Shown here piece after piece: positions 35,086 to 43,190 of a stretch of 64,000 nucleotides of DNA (its first letter is position 1; every line of letters begins with the position of its first letter). Under the pieces are notes generated by a model. The model did no database searches, was not told the origin of the DNA, and saw only the letters and a program-made list of their open reading frames with translations. Position numbers and translations under genes: made by a program. This DNA is from Methylobacterium sp. 2A (lineage in GTDB: Bacteria > Pseudomonadota > Alphaproteobacteria > Rhizobiales > Beijerinckiaceae), in NCBI RefSeq assembly GCF_009806555.1, contig NZ_VUOK01000054.1:1-64000 (forward strand), given 5' to 3'.

Positions 35086-35448
35086 TCACAGTTCGCGACC
35101 GACACGGTTCGCAAACGCCGCGATCGCCTCCTCGTTGCGCCGGTAGTAGGTCCAGCCGCCGATGCGGCTCGACTGTACGAGACCGGCCCGCTGCAGCACC
35201 GCCAAATGCGTGGACGCGGTGGACGGCGACAGCCCGGCCTTTTGCTGGATATGCGTCACGCAAACGCCTTCAACCCAGCCATTGGGCGCATGCGTCGGCG
35301 GGAAGTTCTTGGCTGGTTCCTTGAGCCACTCCAGAATCTGGAGCCTTACGTCGTTGGACAGCGCTTTGAATTGCTCAAGCAAACGGCACCGTAAATTCCC
35401 CGGTTCGCGAACTGACGAATTGGTAGCGTGCTGCGGCCGCTTCAGCAA
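35086..35448 (-). CDS. ArsR/SmtB family transcriptional regulator
   Basis: A 120-residue winged-helix regulator. LLEQFKALSNDVRLQILEWL is the N-terminal family block. The recognition helix is AGLSPSTASTHLAVLQRAGLV, followed by the wing (SSRIGGWTYYRRNEEA). The metal-binding ELCVCDL box is replaced by VEGVCVTHI, with one cysteine there and one near the N-terminus, so a redox or electrophile signal is more likely than metal. It is 68 bp upstream of nemA on the same strand with a palindrome between. Confidence 0.88.
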   Translation of the reverse strand: MLKRPQHATNSSVREPGNLRCRLLEQFKALSNDVRLQILEWLKEPAKNFPPTHAPNGWVEGVCVTHIQQKAGLSPSTASTHLAVLQRAGLVQSSRIGGWTYYRRNEEAIAAFANRVGREL

Positions 35449-35505
35449 GGCCTTTCCAGTCGGAACGCGCCTTTTTTCGCGGGCAGCCGCGTTCCGAAAC
35501 GCCTC

Positions 35506-36190
35506 TCACAAACCCATCGTCGGATAACGGCTCGGACGACGCGGGCTGCCGGTCGAGGCGTAGGCCGCCAGCCCAAAGCTCAGCCGGTTCGCTTCGGTGA
35601 TGGCGGCCTCCAGATCCATGACGGGCTCGATCAGCGCCACGGGGCCGAACGGCTCCGCGTCCCCGCCGCGGGCAGCGGGGGCGAGCCCGGTGAGGACGGC
35701 AGATGCGTGCCAGGAGCCCGGGCCGGATGGGGCAGAGCCTTCCACGACCGTGCCGTGGGCGCGGGCCTCCTCCACGGGCGCGCCGATCGCGGCGCGGCGG
35801 CCATTCCGGAGCGGACCCCTCTGTGTGCCGGCGTCGAAGGCTTCGCCGACGGCGATTGTCCGGGCAGCCGCCTGAAACACCCTGGCGAACCGGTCATAGG
35901 CCGACGCCTCGACGAGGAAGCAGGCAGGCGAAAGGCAGACCTGCCCGGTATTCCGGTATGGCGCAGTGACGGCGCTGGCGGCCATCGCCTCGGCATCCGT
36001 GTCGGCCATGACGAGGCGATGACCGGCGAGGTCCTTCACCATGCGCTTCATCAAGCCCGCGCAGAGCGCCGTCGGTTCCTTGCCGGCCGCCAAGCCCGCG
36101 GTGAAGCTGAGGCGCCGCAGGCGGGGATCGGTTGCGAGGCGGCAGACGGCTTGCGGGAGGTGTGCGATCAAGGCGCGCGGCATGCCGGCC
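35506..36190 (-). pseudogene. Decayed aldehyde dehydrogenase, middle and C-terminal part
   Basis: The frame carries family landmarks in order: RLRRLSFTAGLAAGK (glycine motif, damaged), the nucleophile region YRNTGQVCLSPACFLVE, VGEAFDAGTQRGPL, and AEPFGPVALI (the EIFGPV motif). The N-terminal 200 or so residues and the last ~60 are missing, and the ELGG motif reads DLAGH. It is therefore a non-functional remnant. It adjoins a transposase fragment. Confidence 0.75.
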
Positions 36191-36246
36191 CCGGATCGAC
36201 GGGTGACGCGCTGGGAGCACGGGACAGGGCGCGACGCCGTCCCGAC

Positions 36247-36440
36247 GTGGATCCCGCGGCGATGCGGGTGCGGCGGCAAACCGTCGAGCCTGTGTTCGGG
36301 ACGATCAAGCCTGGATGGGCGCGACGCACTTCCAGACGCGGCGCCTGAGAAACGGGGCCACCGGGATGAGCCCGCACAGCCTGGCCTACGCCCTGAAGCG
36401 GGTCATCGCTCTCCGCGCCACCGGCCCGCCCGTCACCGCC
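36247..36440 (+). pseudogene. IS1182-type transposase C-terminal remnant
   Basis: Two frames join into a familiar transposase end: AAMRVRRQTVEPVFGTIK up to about 36308, then MGATHFQTRRLRNGATGMSP with SLAYALKRVIAL from 36315. A single-base deletion near 36310 breaks the frame. The N-terminal catalytic part is absent. It marks past insertion activity next to the fabI operon end. Confidence 0.75.
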
Positions 36441-36462
36441 GAGGGCGTGAGGCCGTGGGTCA

Positions 36463-37236
36463 TCAGGCGCCCAGGTGTTGGCCGCTGTCCACAGGGATAA
36501 CCGTGCCGGTGATCCGGCGGGCAGCGTCGCTGACCAGGAAGGCGGCCAGCGCCCCGACATCAGCGATGTCCACCAAGTGATGCTCGGGGACGGAGGCCGC
36601 AGCGCGCTCCATCAACGCGTCGAAGCGGTCGATGCCCGAGGCCGCTCGCGTTCGGATCGGACCGGGCGAGACAGCGTGGACGCGAATGCCCTTGGGCCCG
36701 AGTTCCGCGGCGAGGTACTTGGTGGCGCTCTCCAGGGCCGCCTTCACCGGGCCCATGAGGTTGTAGTGCTCGACCACGCGCTCGGAGCCGTAGAAGGTGA
36801 CAGTCAGGAGGCAGCCGCCATTCGGCATCAGCGGCTCCGCCAATCTGGCCATGCGGATGAACGAATGGACGGAAACCTCCATGGCGGTGGCGAAGCCCGC
36901 CGCCGTGCAATCCGTCACCCGCCCATGCAAGTCCTCTTTCGGCGCGAAGGCGATGGCGTGCAGCAGAAAGTCGAGGCCGCCCCATTCCGCCCGGATGCGC
37001 GCGAACACGGCTTCGAGTTCGCCGGGCGTGCGCACGTCGCAGGGCGCGAGCAGATCCACACCGAGGGGATCGGTGACCGCCCGCACATAGGGCAAGGCCT
37101 TGTCGTTGAGATAGGTGGCCGCAAGCTGGGCGCCACCGGTGTGGAAGGCCTGGGCACAGCCGGCGGCGATGCTGTGCGCGTTGGCGATGCCGGCCACCAG
37201 CCCGCGTTTTCCGGTGAGGTCAAACAGAGGCGTCAT
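36463..37236 (-). CDS. fabI: Enoyl-[acyl-carrier-protein] reductase [NADH]-like
   Basis: Short-chain dehydrogenase family FabI that reduces trans-2-enoyl-ACP (or enoyl-CoA) with NAD(P)H. The 257-residue protein has the FabI nucleotide loop GKRGLVAGIANAHSIAAGCA, the TFYGSERVVEHYNLMGPVKAALES active site with Tyr-x6-Lys, and SPGPIRTRAASGI. Its start overlaps the ackA stop by 4 bp. Being last in a phaC-pta-ackA operon, it is probably a specialised copy handling enoyl intermediates or redox balance, not the housekeeping enzyme. This role is inferred. Confidence 0.92.
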   Translation of the reverse strand: MTPLFDLTGKRGLVAGIANAHSIAAGCAQAFHTGGAQLAATYLNDKALPYVRAVTDPLGVDLLAPCDVRTPGELEAVFARIRAEWGGLDFLLHAIAFAPKEDLHGRVTDCTAAGFATAMEVSVHSFIRMARLAEPLMPNGGCLLTVTFYGSERVVEHYNLMGPVKAALESATKYLAAELGPKGIRVHAVSPGPIRTRAASGIDRFDALMERAAASVPEHHLVDIADVGALAAFLVSDAARRITGTVIPVDSGQHLGA

Positions 37237-38438
37237 CGGATCTGCCGCAATTCGGAGTTGTCGAGGATTTCGAGCGTGTGGATCGCGATCATCCGCTCCT
37301 CGTCGGTGGGAAGGACGCGGACCTTCACCCGGCTCGCGGGGGCGCTGATCACCGCCGCACCCGCGGCGTTGGCGTCCGCGGCGATCTCCACGCCGAGCCA
37401 GGAGAGCCGGGCGCAGGCCGCCGCCCGGATCGCCGCCGCGTGCTCGCCGATCCCCGCCGTGAAGACCAGGCCGTCCAGACCACCGAGCGAGCCCGCCAGT
37501 GCGGCCGCCTGGCGGCCGATCTGATAGACGAACAGCTCGACGGCCTCGGCGGCGTGCGGATCGTGGCTCGCGAGCAGGGTCCGCATGTCGCTGGACAGGC
37601 CGGAGACGCCGAGCATGCCCGAGCGGCGGTAGATCAGATCCTCGATCGCCTCGCCCGAGTAGCCGTGGCTCTGGATCAGATAGAGGAGGACACCCGGATC
37701 GAGCGAACCACAGCGCGTGCCCATCACGAGGCCGTCCACAGCCGTGAAGCCCATAGTGGAGTCCAGGCTCACCCCGCCGGACAGCGCGCAGAGGCTGGCG
37801 CCATTGCCGAGATGTGCGGCGACGATCCGTCCCCGGGCCATCTCCGGATCGAGGCCCGCCAGGGTGCGGGCGACATACTCATAGGACAGGCCGTGGAAAC
37901 CGTAGCGCCGCACGCCCGCGTCCGTGAGGGCGCGCGGCAGGGCGAAGCGGGTGGCGACCACCGGTTGGGTGCGGTGGAAGGCCGTATCGAAGGCTACGAT
38001 TTGGGGCAGGTGCGGTCGGACGGCTTGAGCGGCGCGCACCGCCGCCAGGTTGTGCGGCTGGTGGAGAGGCGCGAGGGGCGACAACGCGGCAAGCTCGGTC
38101 ATGACCGCATCGCTGGCCAGCGCGGGGCCATCGAACCGCGCGCCGCCATGCACGATCCGGTGCCCGACTCCGATCAGTTCGTCACCGCCCAGGTGATGCT
38201 CGATCCAGTCGAACAACGCGCCGAAGAACGCCTCGTGGGCCATGCTCGCGCCGTCCGGCCAACGCCGCTCGGTCAGGACGCGGCCGGTATGGTCGCGGGC
38301 GACGAGGTGCGGCGCGGTGCCGATCCCCTCGATCTCACCCCGGACCGTGGGTTGGGGATCCCCGGCGGCCGCAACCTCGAACAGGGCGAACTTGAGGCTG
38401 GATGAGCCGGCGTTCAGGCTGAGGACAGCGTCGCTCAT
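37233..38438 (-). CDS. ackA: Acetate kinase
   Basis: Converts acetyl phosphate and ADP to acetate and ATP. The 401-residue enzyme has the N-terminal LSLNAGSSSLKFALFE, the VGHRIVHGGARF and HNLAAVRAAQ regions, HLGNGASLCAL, and the FTAGIGEHAAAIR end motif. It overlaps pta upstream and fabI downstream by 4 bp each. With pta it forms a substrate-level phosphorylation pathway useful when respiration is limited. Confidence 0.96.
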   Translation of the reverse strand: MSDAVLSLNAGSSSLKFALFEVAAAGDPQPTVRGEIEGIGTAPHLVARDHTGRVLTERRWPDGASMAHEAFFGALFDWIEHHLGGDELIGVGHRIVHGGARFDGPALASDAVMTELAALSPLAPLHQPHNLAAVRAAQAVRPHLPQIVAFDTAFHRTQPVVATRFALPRALTDAGVRRYGFHGLSYEYVARTLAGLDPEMARGRIVAAHLGNGASLCALSGGVSLDSTMGFTAVDGLVMGTRCGSLDPGVLLYLIQSHGYSGEAIEDLIYRRSGMLGVSGLSSDMRTLLASHDPHAAEAVELFVYQIGRQAAALAGSLGGLDGLVFTAGIGEHAAAIRAAACARLSWLGVEIAADANAAGAAVISAPASRVKVRVLPTDEERMIAIHTLEILDNSELRQIR

Positions 38439-39877
38439 GCGGCGACCGCATCGGTCTGAAGGCCGCCCGGCGCGGCGGCGACCCCGGCGCGTGCCACCAG
38501 CACGGCGAGGGCGCAAGAGGCGATGCGGGTGCGCGCCGAGTCCGCCCGGCTGGTCAGGATGATCGGCACGCGCGCGCCCAGGACCACGCCAGCCGCATCG
38601 GCCCCCGCGAGGAAGCTCAGTTGCTTGGCCAGCATGTTGCCGGCCTCCAGGTCGGGCACGAGCAGAATGTCGGCTTGGCCGGCCACGGGCGAGACGATGC
38701 CCTTCTCCTTGGCGGCTTCGGGGCTGACGGCGTTGTCGAAGGCCAGGGGACCGTCCAGGATCGCGCCGGTGATCTGGCCCCGGTCGGCCATCTTGCACAA
38801 AGCTGCGGCCTCCAGCGTGGAGCGCATCTTGCAATTGACGGTCTCCACCGCCGCCAGGATCGCGACCCGCGGCGTGGCGGTGCCGATGGCGTGCGCCAGT
38901 TCCACCGCGTTCTGGACGATGTCGCGCTTGGCCTCCAGGTCCGGCGCGATATTGATCGCCGCGTCGGTGATGAGCAGGGGACGCGGATAGCTCGCCACGT
39001 CCATGAGGTAGACGTGGCTGATGCGCCGCTCGGTGCGCAGGCCGCCTTCCGTCGCCACCACCGCCGACATCAGCTCGTCCGTGTGCAGCGAGCCCTTCAT
39101 CAGGAGCTGGGCCTCGCCGGAGCGGGCCAGCGCCACGCCCTGGGCCGCCGCCGCGTGGCTGTGGGGGGTCGCGATCAGCCGGAAGGCGCCGATATCCACG
39201 CCCGCTGCCTCGGCTGCCGCGTGGATCTTCGCTTCCGGCCCGATCAGGACGGGTGCGATCAGGCCGGCCGCGGCGGCGTCGCTCACCGCGAGGATGGCCG
39301 TGGCGTCGCAGGGATGCACGACCGCCGTCACCGCCGGCGCTCCGCCGGCATGCGCCTGCGCCAGCAGGGTGCGGAAACGGTCGTGGCGGGTCAGGCGCAC
39401 CTCCGGGAGGGCAATGCGCGGGCGGCGGACCTTCTCGGTCGGGGCCTTGACCACCGCCTGACCGCTGATGACCTCCTCGCCGCGCTGGTTGGTGCAGCGG
39501 CAGTCGAGCAGCACGATCTGGTGGGGCGGCTTCTTCTCCGCGACCGTGACCGTGGCCGTGATGGTGTCGCCGATGTCCACCGGGTGGCTGAATTTGAGGC
39601 TCTGATCGAGGTAGATCGTGCCCGGCCCCGGCAGCTTGACGCCGAGCACGCCGGAGATCAGGGCGCCGCCCCACATGCCGTGCACGATCACCCGGTGGAA
39701 GATGTCGCTTTGGGCGAAGGCGGGATCCAGGTGAGCGGGGTTCACATCGCCGGAAACAGCGGCGAACACTTGCACGTCGTCAGCGGTGACGGTGCGGGTG
39801 ATGCCGGCGCTGTCGCCGACCTTCAATTCGTCGAAGGTATGGTTCTCGACGTAAGTATCATCGGCGGCGGAGGTCAT
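38435..39877 (-). CDS. Bifunctional MaoC-like hydratase / phosphate acetyl(butyryl)transferase
   Basis: A 480-residue fusion. Residues ~15-135 form a MaoC hot-dog domain ((R)-enoyl-CoA hydratase type: GDVNPAHLDPAFAQSDIF with the Asp/His pair, and VIVHGMWGGALISGVLG). Residues ~165-470 form a phosphotransacetylase domain (VLIGPEAKI, LMKGSLHTDELMSAVV, GPLAFDNAVSPEAA, ADILLVPDLEAGNMLAKQL). It could hydrate enoyl-CoA to (R)-hydroxyacyl-CoA for PhaC and also make acyl phosphate for AckA. It sits 5 bp after phaC and overlaps ackA. Confidence 0.93.
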   Translation of the reverse strand: MTSAADDTYVENHTFDELKVGDSAGITRTVTADDVQVFAAVSGDVNPAHLDPAFAQSDIFHRVIVHGMWGGALISGVLGVKLPGPGTIYLDQSLKFSHPVDIGDTITATVTVAEKKPPHQIVLLDCRCTNQRGEEVISGQAVVKAPTEKVRRPRIALPEVRLTRHDRFRTLLAQAHAGGAPAVTAVVHPCDATAILAVSDAAAAGLIAPVLIGPEAKIHAAAEAAGVDIGAFRLIATPHSHAAAAQGVALARSGEAQLLMKGSLHTDELMSAVVATEGGLRTERRISHVYLMDVASYPRPLLITDAAINIAPDLEAKRDIVQNAVELAHAIGTATPRVAILAAVETVNCKMRSTLEAAALCKMADRGQITGAILDGPLAFDNAVSPEAAKEKGIVSPVAGQADILLVPDLEAGNMLAKQLSFLAGADAAGVVLGARVPIILTSRADSARTRIASCALAVLVARAGVAAAPGGLQTDAVAA

Positions 39878-39882
39878 GAGGC

Positions 39883-41715
39883 TCAGCGCTCCAGGATATA
39901 GGTGCCGGGGGCGTCCTGAAGGGGCGCGTAGCCCTGCTCCGGCGCACCCATGGCGGGCGGCGGCTGGTCTCGGGGACCGGACTGGGCGTCGAGCCACGCC
40001 AGCCACGCGGGCCACCAGGATCCCTCCCGCCGCTCGGCCGAGGCGAGCCATTGCTCGGGGCCGACATAGTGGCCACCGGCGGGGCGCCGCTGAATATGGA
40101 AGCTCCGATGCGGGTGGCCGGGCTCGCTGACGATGCCGGCATTGTGGCCGCCCGTGGTCAACACGAAGGTGATCTCGCCCTCGTTCAGGAGGTTGATCTT
40201 GTGGACCGAGCGCCAGGGCGCGACGTGGTCGGTCTCGGTCGCGACGACGAAGAAGGGGAGCCGAATGTTTCCGACGGAGACCGGGGCACCCGCCACAAGC
40301 AGGCGGCCCTCGGCCAGCTCGTTCCGCAGGAACATCTTGCGAAGATACTCCGCGTGCATGCGCGCAGGCATGCGGGTGGCATCCTCGTTCCAGGTCATCA
40401 GGTCGTTGGCGTGCTCCTGTTCGCCGAGCCAGTAGCTCCTCACGACCCGCGACCAGATCAGATCGCGCGAGCGCAGAAGCTCGAATGCGCCGGCCATCTG
40501 CCTGCCATCCAGGTAGCCCTTGGAACCCATGACGTCCTCCAGGAAGGACACTTGGTCTTCGGTGGTGAAGAGCTGCAGCTCGCCGGCTTCCGTGAAGTCG
40601 GTCTGGGCGCAGAACAGAGTCACATCCTTCAGCCGGGTATCACCGTCGCGGCTCATCGCTGCTGCGGCGACAGAGAGCAGCGTGCCGCCGAGGCAGTAAC
40701 CGCAGGCGTGAACCTTCGCGCCGGGCCGGATCGCGCTGACCGCGTCGAGCGCCGCCATCAGGCCGTTCGACCGATAGGCATCGAAGGCCGTGTCGCGCAG
40801 CTCCGCGCCGGGGTTGCGCCAGGAGATGCAGAACACCGTATAGCCCCGTTCGACCAGATATCGGACCAGAGAGTTGTGCGGGGACAAGTCGAGAATGTAG
40901 TATTTCATGATCCAGGCCGGCACGATCAGCACCGGCTCGGGATGAACCGTTTCCGTCTGGGGCGCGTACTGGATCAGTTCGATCAGCGCGTTGCGGAACA
41001 CGACCTTGCCCGGGGTGATCGCCAGGTCGCGGCCGACCTTGAGGCCGCGGTCACCGCCCTCAGCCGCCCAACCACAGAGCTTCGCGAGGTCGCGCAGATA
41101 GTTGCCGGCCCCGTCCACGAGGTTGCTGCCGCGCTTCGCCTGCGTGACCGTCAGGATCTCGGGGTTCGTCCACGGCAGGTTGGACGGGGCGAAGACGTCC
41201 ATCCACTGGCGGGCGGCGAAGTTCACGATGCGCTCGCTCTCCGGGCTGACCCCCTGCAGCCCGGTCGTGGCTCGTTCCACCCAGCCCTGCGCGAGCAGGA
41301 AGGCCTGCGCCAAGGCGGCGAAGGGCGCCGCTTTCCACTGCGGGTCGGCGAAGCGGTGATCGCCCGGACCGGGCTGCACCGCCGCGTCACCGAACAAGCC
41401 TGTCCAGAATCGCAGCACTGTTCTGGCAGCGTCGGAGGCGAGTTCCACCCGGTGAAAGGGGGCATTGGCCATGTGCACGGCCCAATCCACCGAGGCCAGC
41501 CACAGCGCGTTGGGCGAGCAACCCTGGGTCAGCCGACCCTCCGCGGCATGGAAGGGGCGGTCCAACGCGGCGCATGATGAAGCGAGGCCGGGTGGCACGA
41601 TGCCCGCAGCGATAGCGGCGGCATCGAACGCTCGTCCGAGCGGCCTTGGGACATCCGGGCCTGCGACCTCGATCGGCGCGGTATCCCGCTGGGAAGGGTG
41701 GCCGCCATCGTCCAT
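39883..41715 (-). CDS. phaC: Poly(3-hydroxyalkanoate) synthase, class I type
   Basis: Polymerises (R)-3-hydroxyacyl-CoA into storage granules. The 610-residue protein has an N-terminal PhaC domain (FTxP-like FAPSNLPWTNPEIL), an alpha/beta-hydrolase core with the lipase-like box GYCLGG carrying the catalytic Cys near 339, Asp in ATETDHVAPW and His in TTGGHNAGIVSEPG. The ATG at 41715 has GAGGG upstream; the reading frame continues to a TTG at 41787, but that crosses a FixK-type site. It heads the leftward operon phaC-pta-ackA-fabI. Confidence 0.95.
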   Translation of the reverse strand: MDDGGHPSQRDTAPIEVAGPDVPRPLGRAFDAAAIAAGIVPPGLASSCAALDRPFHAAEGRLTQGCSPNALWLASVDWAVHMANAPFHRVELASDAARTVLRFWTGLFGDAAVQPGPGDHRFADPQWKAAPFAALAQAFLLAQGWVERATTGLQGVSPESERIVNFAARQWMDVFAPSNLPWTNPEILTVTQAKRGSNLVDGAGNYLRDLAKLCGWAAEGGDRGLKVGRDLAITPGKVVFRNALIELIQYAPQTETVHPEPVLIVPAWIMKYYILDLSPHNSLVRYLVERGYTVFCISWRNPGAELRDTAFDAYRSNGLMAALDAVSAIRPGAKVHACGYCLGGTLLSVAAAAMSRDGDTRLKDVTLFCAQTDFTEAGELQLFTTEDQVSFLEDVMGSKGYLDGRQMAGAFELLRSRDLIWSRVVRSYWLGEQEHANDLMTWNEDATRMPARMHAEYLRKMFLRNELAEGRLLVAGAPVSVGNIRLPFFVVATETDHVAPWRSVHKINLLNEGEITFVLTTGGHNAGIVSEPGHPHRSFHIQRRPAGGHYVGPEQWLASAERREGSWWPAWLAWLDAQSGPRDQPPPAMGAPEQGYAPLQDAPGTYILER

Positions 41716-41773
41716 CTGGTGCGATCCCTCGTGGCTGACGGCGATCCGATAGGCGTCCGCCCGAGGCAAAGCC

Positions 41774-41787
41774 TTGACGGAGATCAA
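41774..41787. promoter_or_regulatory. FixK/FNR-type site upstream of phaC
   Basis: TTGACGGAGATCAA fits the TTGAY-N4-RTCAA consensus of FNR/FixK. The centre is about 65 bp from the phaC ATG. An activator at -41.5 would start transcription near 41739, leaving a leader of roughly 24 nt. Confidence 0.7.
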
Positions 41788-42015
41788 ACGGCCGCCCGTT
41801 CGGGAGCCCTCCGATCTGCCGGACCTCCGCGCCGTATGCTGTCAGGCGCGGGGCGGCTATCGCCGCGACGTGGGCGGGCGGCGCTGTCGGACATCCGCGG
41901 ATGGTCGTCCCGGCAACGCCGCCGGGACCGCCACGGCCCTGCGCACGGACCGGCTCCCGCACAGAGACGCGCGCGTGCGGCGGGCGGATACGGCGTCCTC
42001 CCTTCACGGGCCGGA

Positions 42016-42029
42016 TTGATCCTGATCAA
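42016..42029. promoter_or_regulatory. FixK/FNR-type site upstream of the exporter operon
   Basis: TTGATCCTGATCAA is a perfect inverted repeat of the FNR/FixK type. With its centre at -41.5, transcription toward the exporter genes would begin near 42064. It lies 242 bp from the phaC-side site; the DNA between holds no gene. Confidence 0.75.
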
Positions 42030-42114
42030 TGAAGCGAACCGCGCCGGCCTGACAAGGATCGACGCAGCCGGCACCGGGGGCGGAACCGGGTCATCTCCCA
42101 TCGAAGAAGAGCCC

Positions 42115-42174
42115 ATGAACGCGAGGCACACGACGCGCCCACCGATGCGGCGCGCACCAGGAGCGGTGGCATGA
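42115..42174 (+). CDS. Possible 19-residue leader peptide
   Basis: A tiny frame (MNARHTTRPPMRRAPGAVA) with GAAGAAGAG before its ATG ends in TGA overlapping the ATG of the adaptor gene. It may couple translation of the adaptor. Equally it may be chance. Confidence 0.25.
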   Translation: MNARHTTRPPMRRAPGAVA

Positions 42175-43190
42175 GCCGGACCAGCCCACTCTGCGCGATC
42201 GTGCTCGCCGCCGGCGTCGCCGCCGGCACATCATCGCCCCCGTTGCCCGCCTTGGGACAATCGCGCCTCATGCAGCTGATCGACAGGCTGCGCGGTGCCA
42301 CGATGCCGGAGGGCATCGCCAAGACCAACGGGCGCATCGAGGCGACCCAGGTCGACGTCGCGGCGAAGTATGCAGGGCGGCTGTCCAAGGTGCTCGTCAA
42401 CGAGGGCGACGAGGTGCGGGCGGGCCAGGTCGTCGCCGTCATCTCGGCGCCCGAGACGGAGGCACAGTTGCGGGGCGCCCAGGCCCAGGTTCTGCATGCC
42501 AAGCAGAGCCGCGCGGAAGCCGTCGCTCTGATCGCTCAGCGCAACAGCGACCTCATCTTCGCCGCCGCCGACCTCGATCGCGGCAAGGAGCTGGTCGGCA
42601 AGGGCTTCATGACCAAACAGATCTTCGACCAGCGCCAGGCCAGGGCGGACGCCGCCAGGGCGGGGCTCGATGCAGCCGTGGCGCAGCGCGAACAGGCCGA
42701 TTCCTCCGTGCAGAGCGCGGAGGCCGAAGTTCAGCGGCTGGAAGCCATGCTGGTGGATCTCGTGCTGCGGGCGCCGCGCGATGGGCGCGTGCAGTACAAG
42801 CTCGCGCAGGAGGGCGAGGTGGTGGGTGCCGGCACCCGCATCCTGACGCTCCTGGATCTCAGCGACGTCTACATGACGATCTACCTGCCGGCGGGCCAGG
42901 CCGGCCCGCTCAAGCTGAACGACGAAGCCCGCCTCATCCTCGATCCGGTCCCGCACTATGTCGTGCCGGCGACCATCAGCTTCGTGGCGGCCGATGCCCA
43001 GTTCACGCCCAAGACGGTGGAGACCGCGGACGAGCGCGAGAAGCTCACCTTCCGCGTCAAGCTTCAGATCGACCCGAAAGTTCTGAAGACCTACCACGAC
43101 CGCGTGAAGACGGGCGTCCGCGGCATGGGCTTCGTCCGGACCCGATCCGACGTGCCATGGCCGGACGACCTCGCCGTGAGGCTGCCATGA
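42171..43190 (+). CDS. HlyD-family membrane fusion protein (YhiI-like)
   Basis: Adaptor of the following ABC exporter. The 339-residue protein has a signal/anchor (residues 1-20), lipoyl half-motifs (GRIEATQVDVAAKYAGRLSKVLVNEGDEVRAGQVVAVI, here a single block), a coiled coil (~90-170) and the second lipoyl/beta-barrel part (VLRAPRDGRVQYKLAQEGEVVGAG). The stop overlaps the rbbA start (ATGA). The gene order adaptor-RbbA-permease equals E. coli yhiI-rbbA-yhhJ. Confidence 0.9.
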   Translation: MSRTSPLCAIVLAAGVAAGTSSPPLPALGQSRLMQLIDRLRGATMPEGIAKTNGRIEATQVDVAAKYAGRLSKVLVNEGDEVRAGQVVAVISAPETEAQLRGAQAQVLHAKQSRAEAVALIAQRNSDLIFAAADLDRGKELVGKGFMTKQIFDQRQARADAARAGLDAAVAQREQADSSVQSAEAEVQRLEAMLVDLVLRAPRDGRVQYKLAQEGEVVGAGTRILTLLDLSDVYMTIYLPAGQAGPLKLNDEARLILDPVPHYVVPATISFVAADAQFTPKTVETADEREKLTFRVKLQIDPKVLKTYHDRVKTGVRGMGFVRTRSDVPWPDDLAVRLP

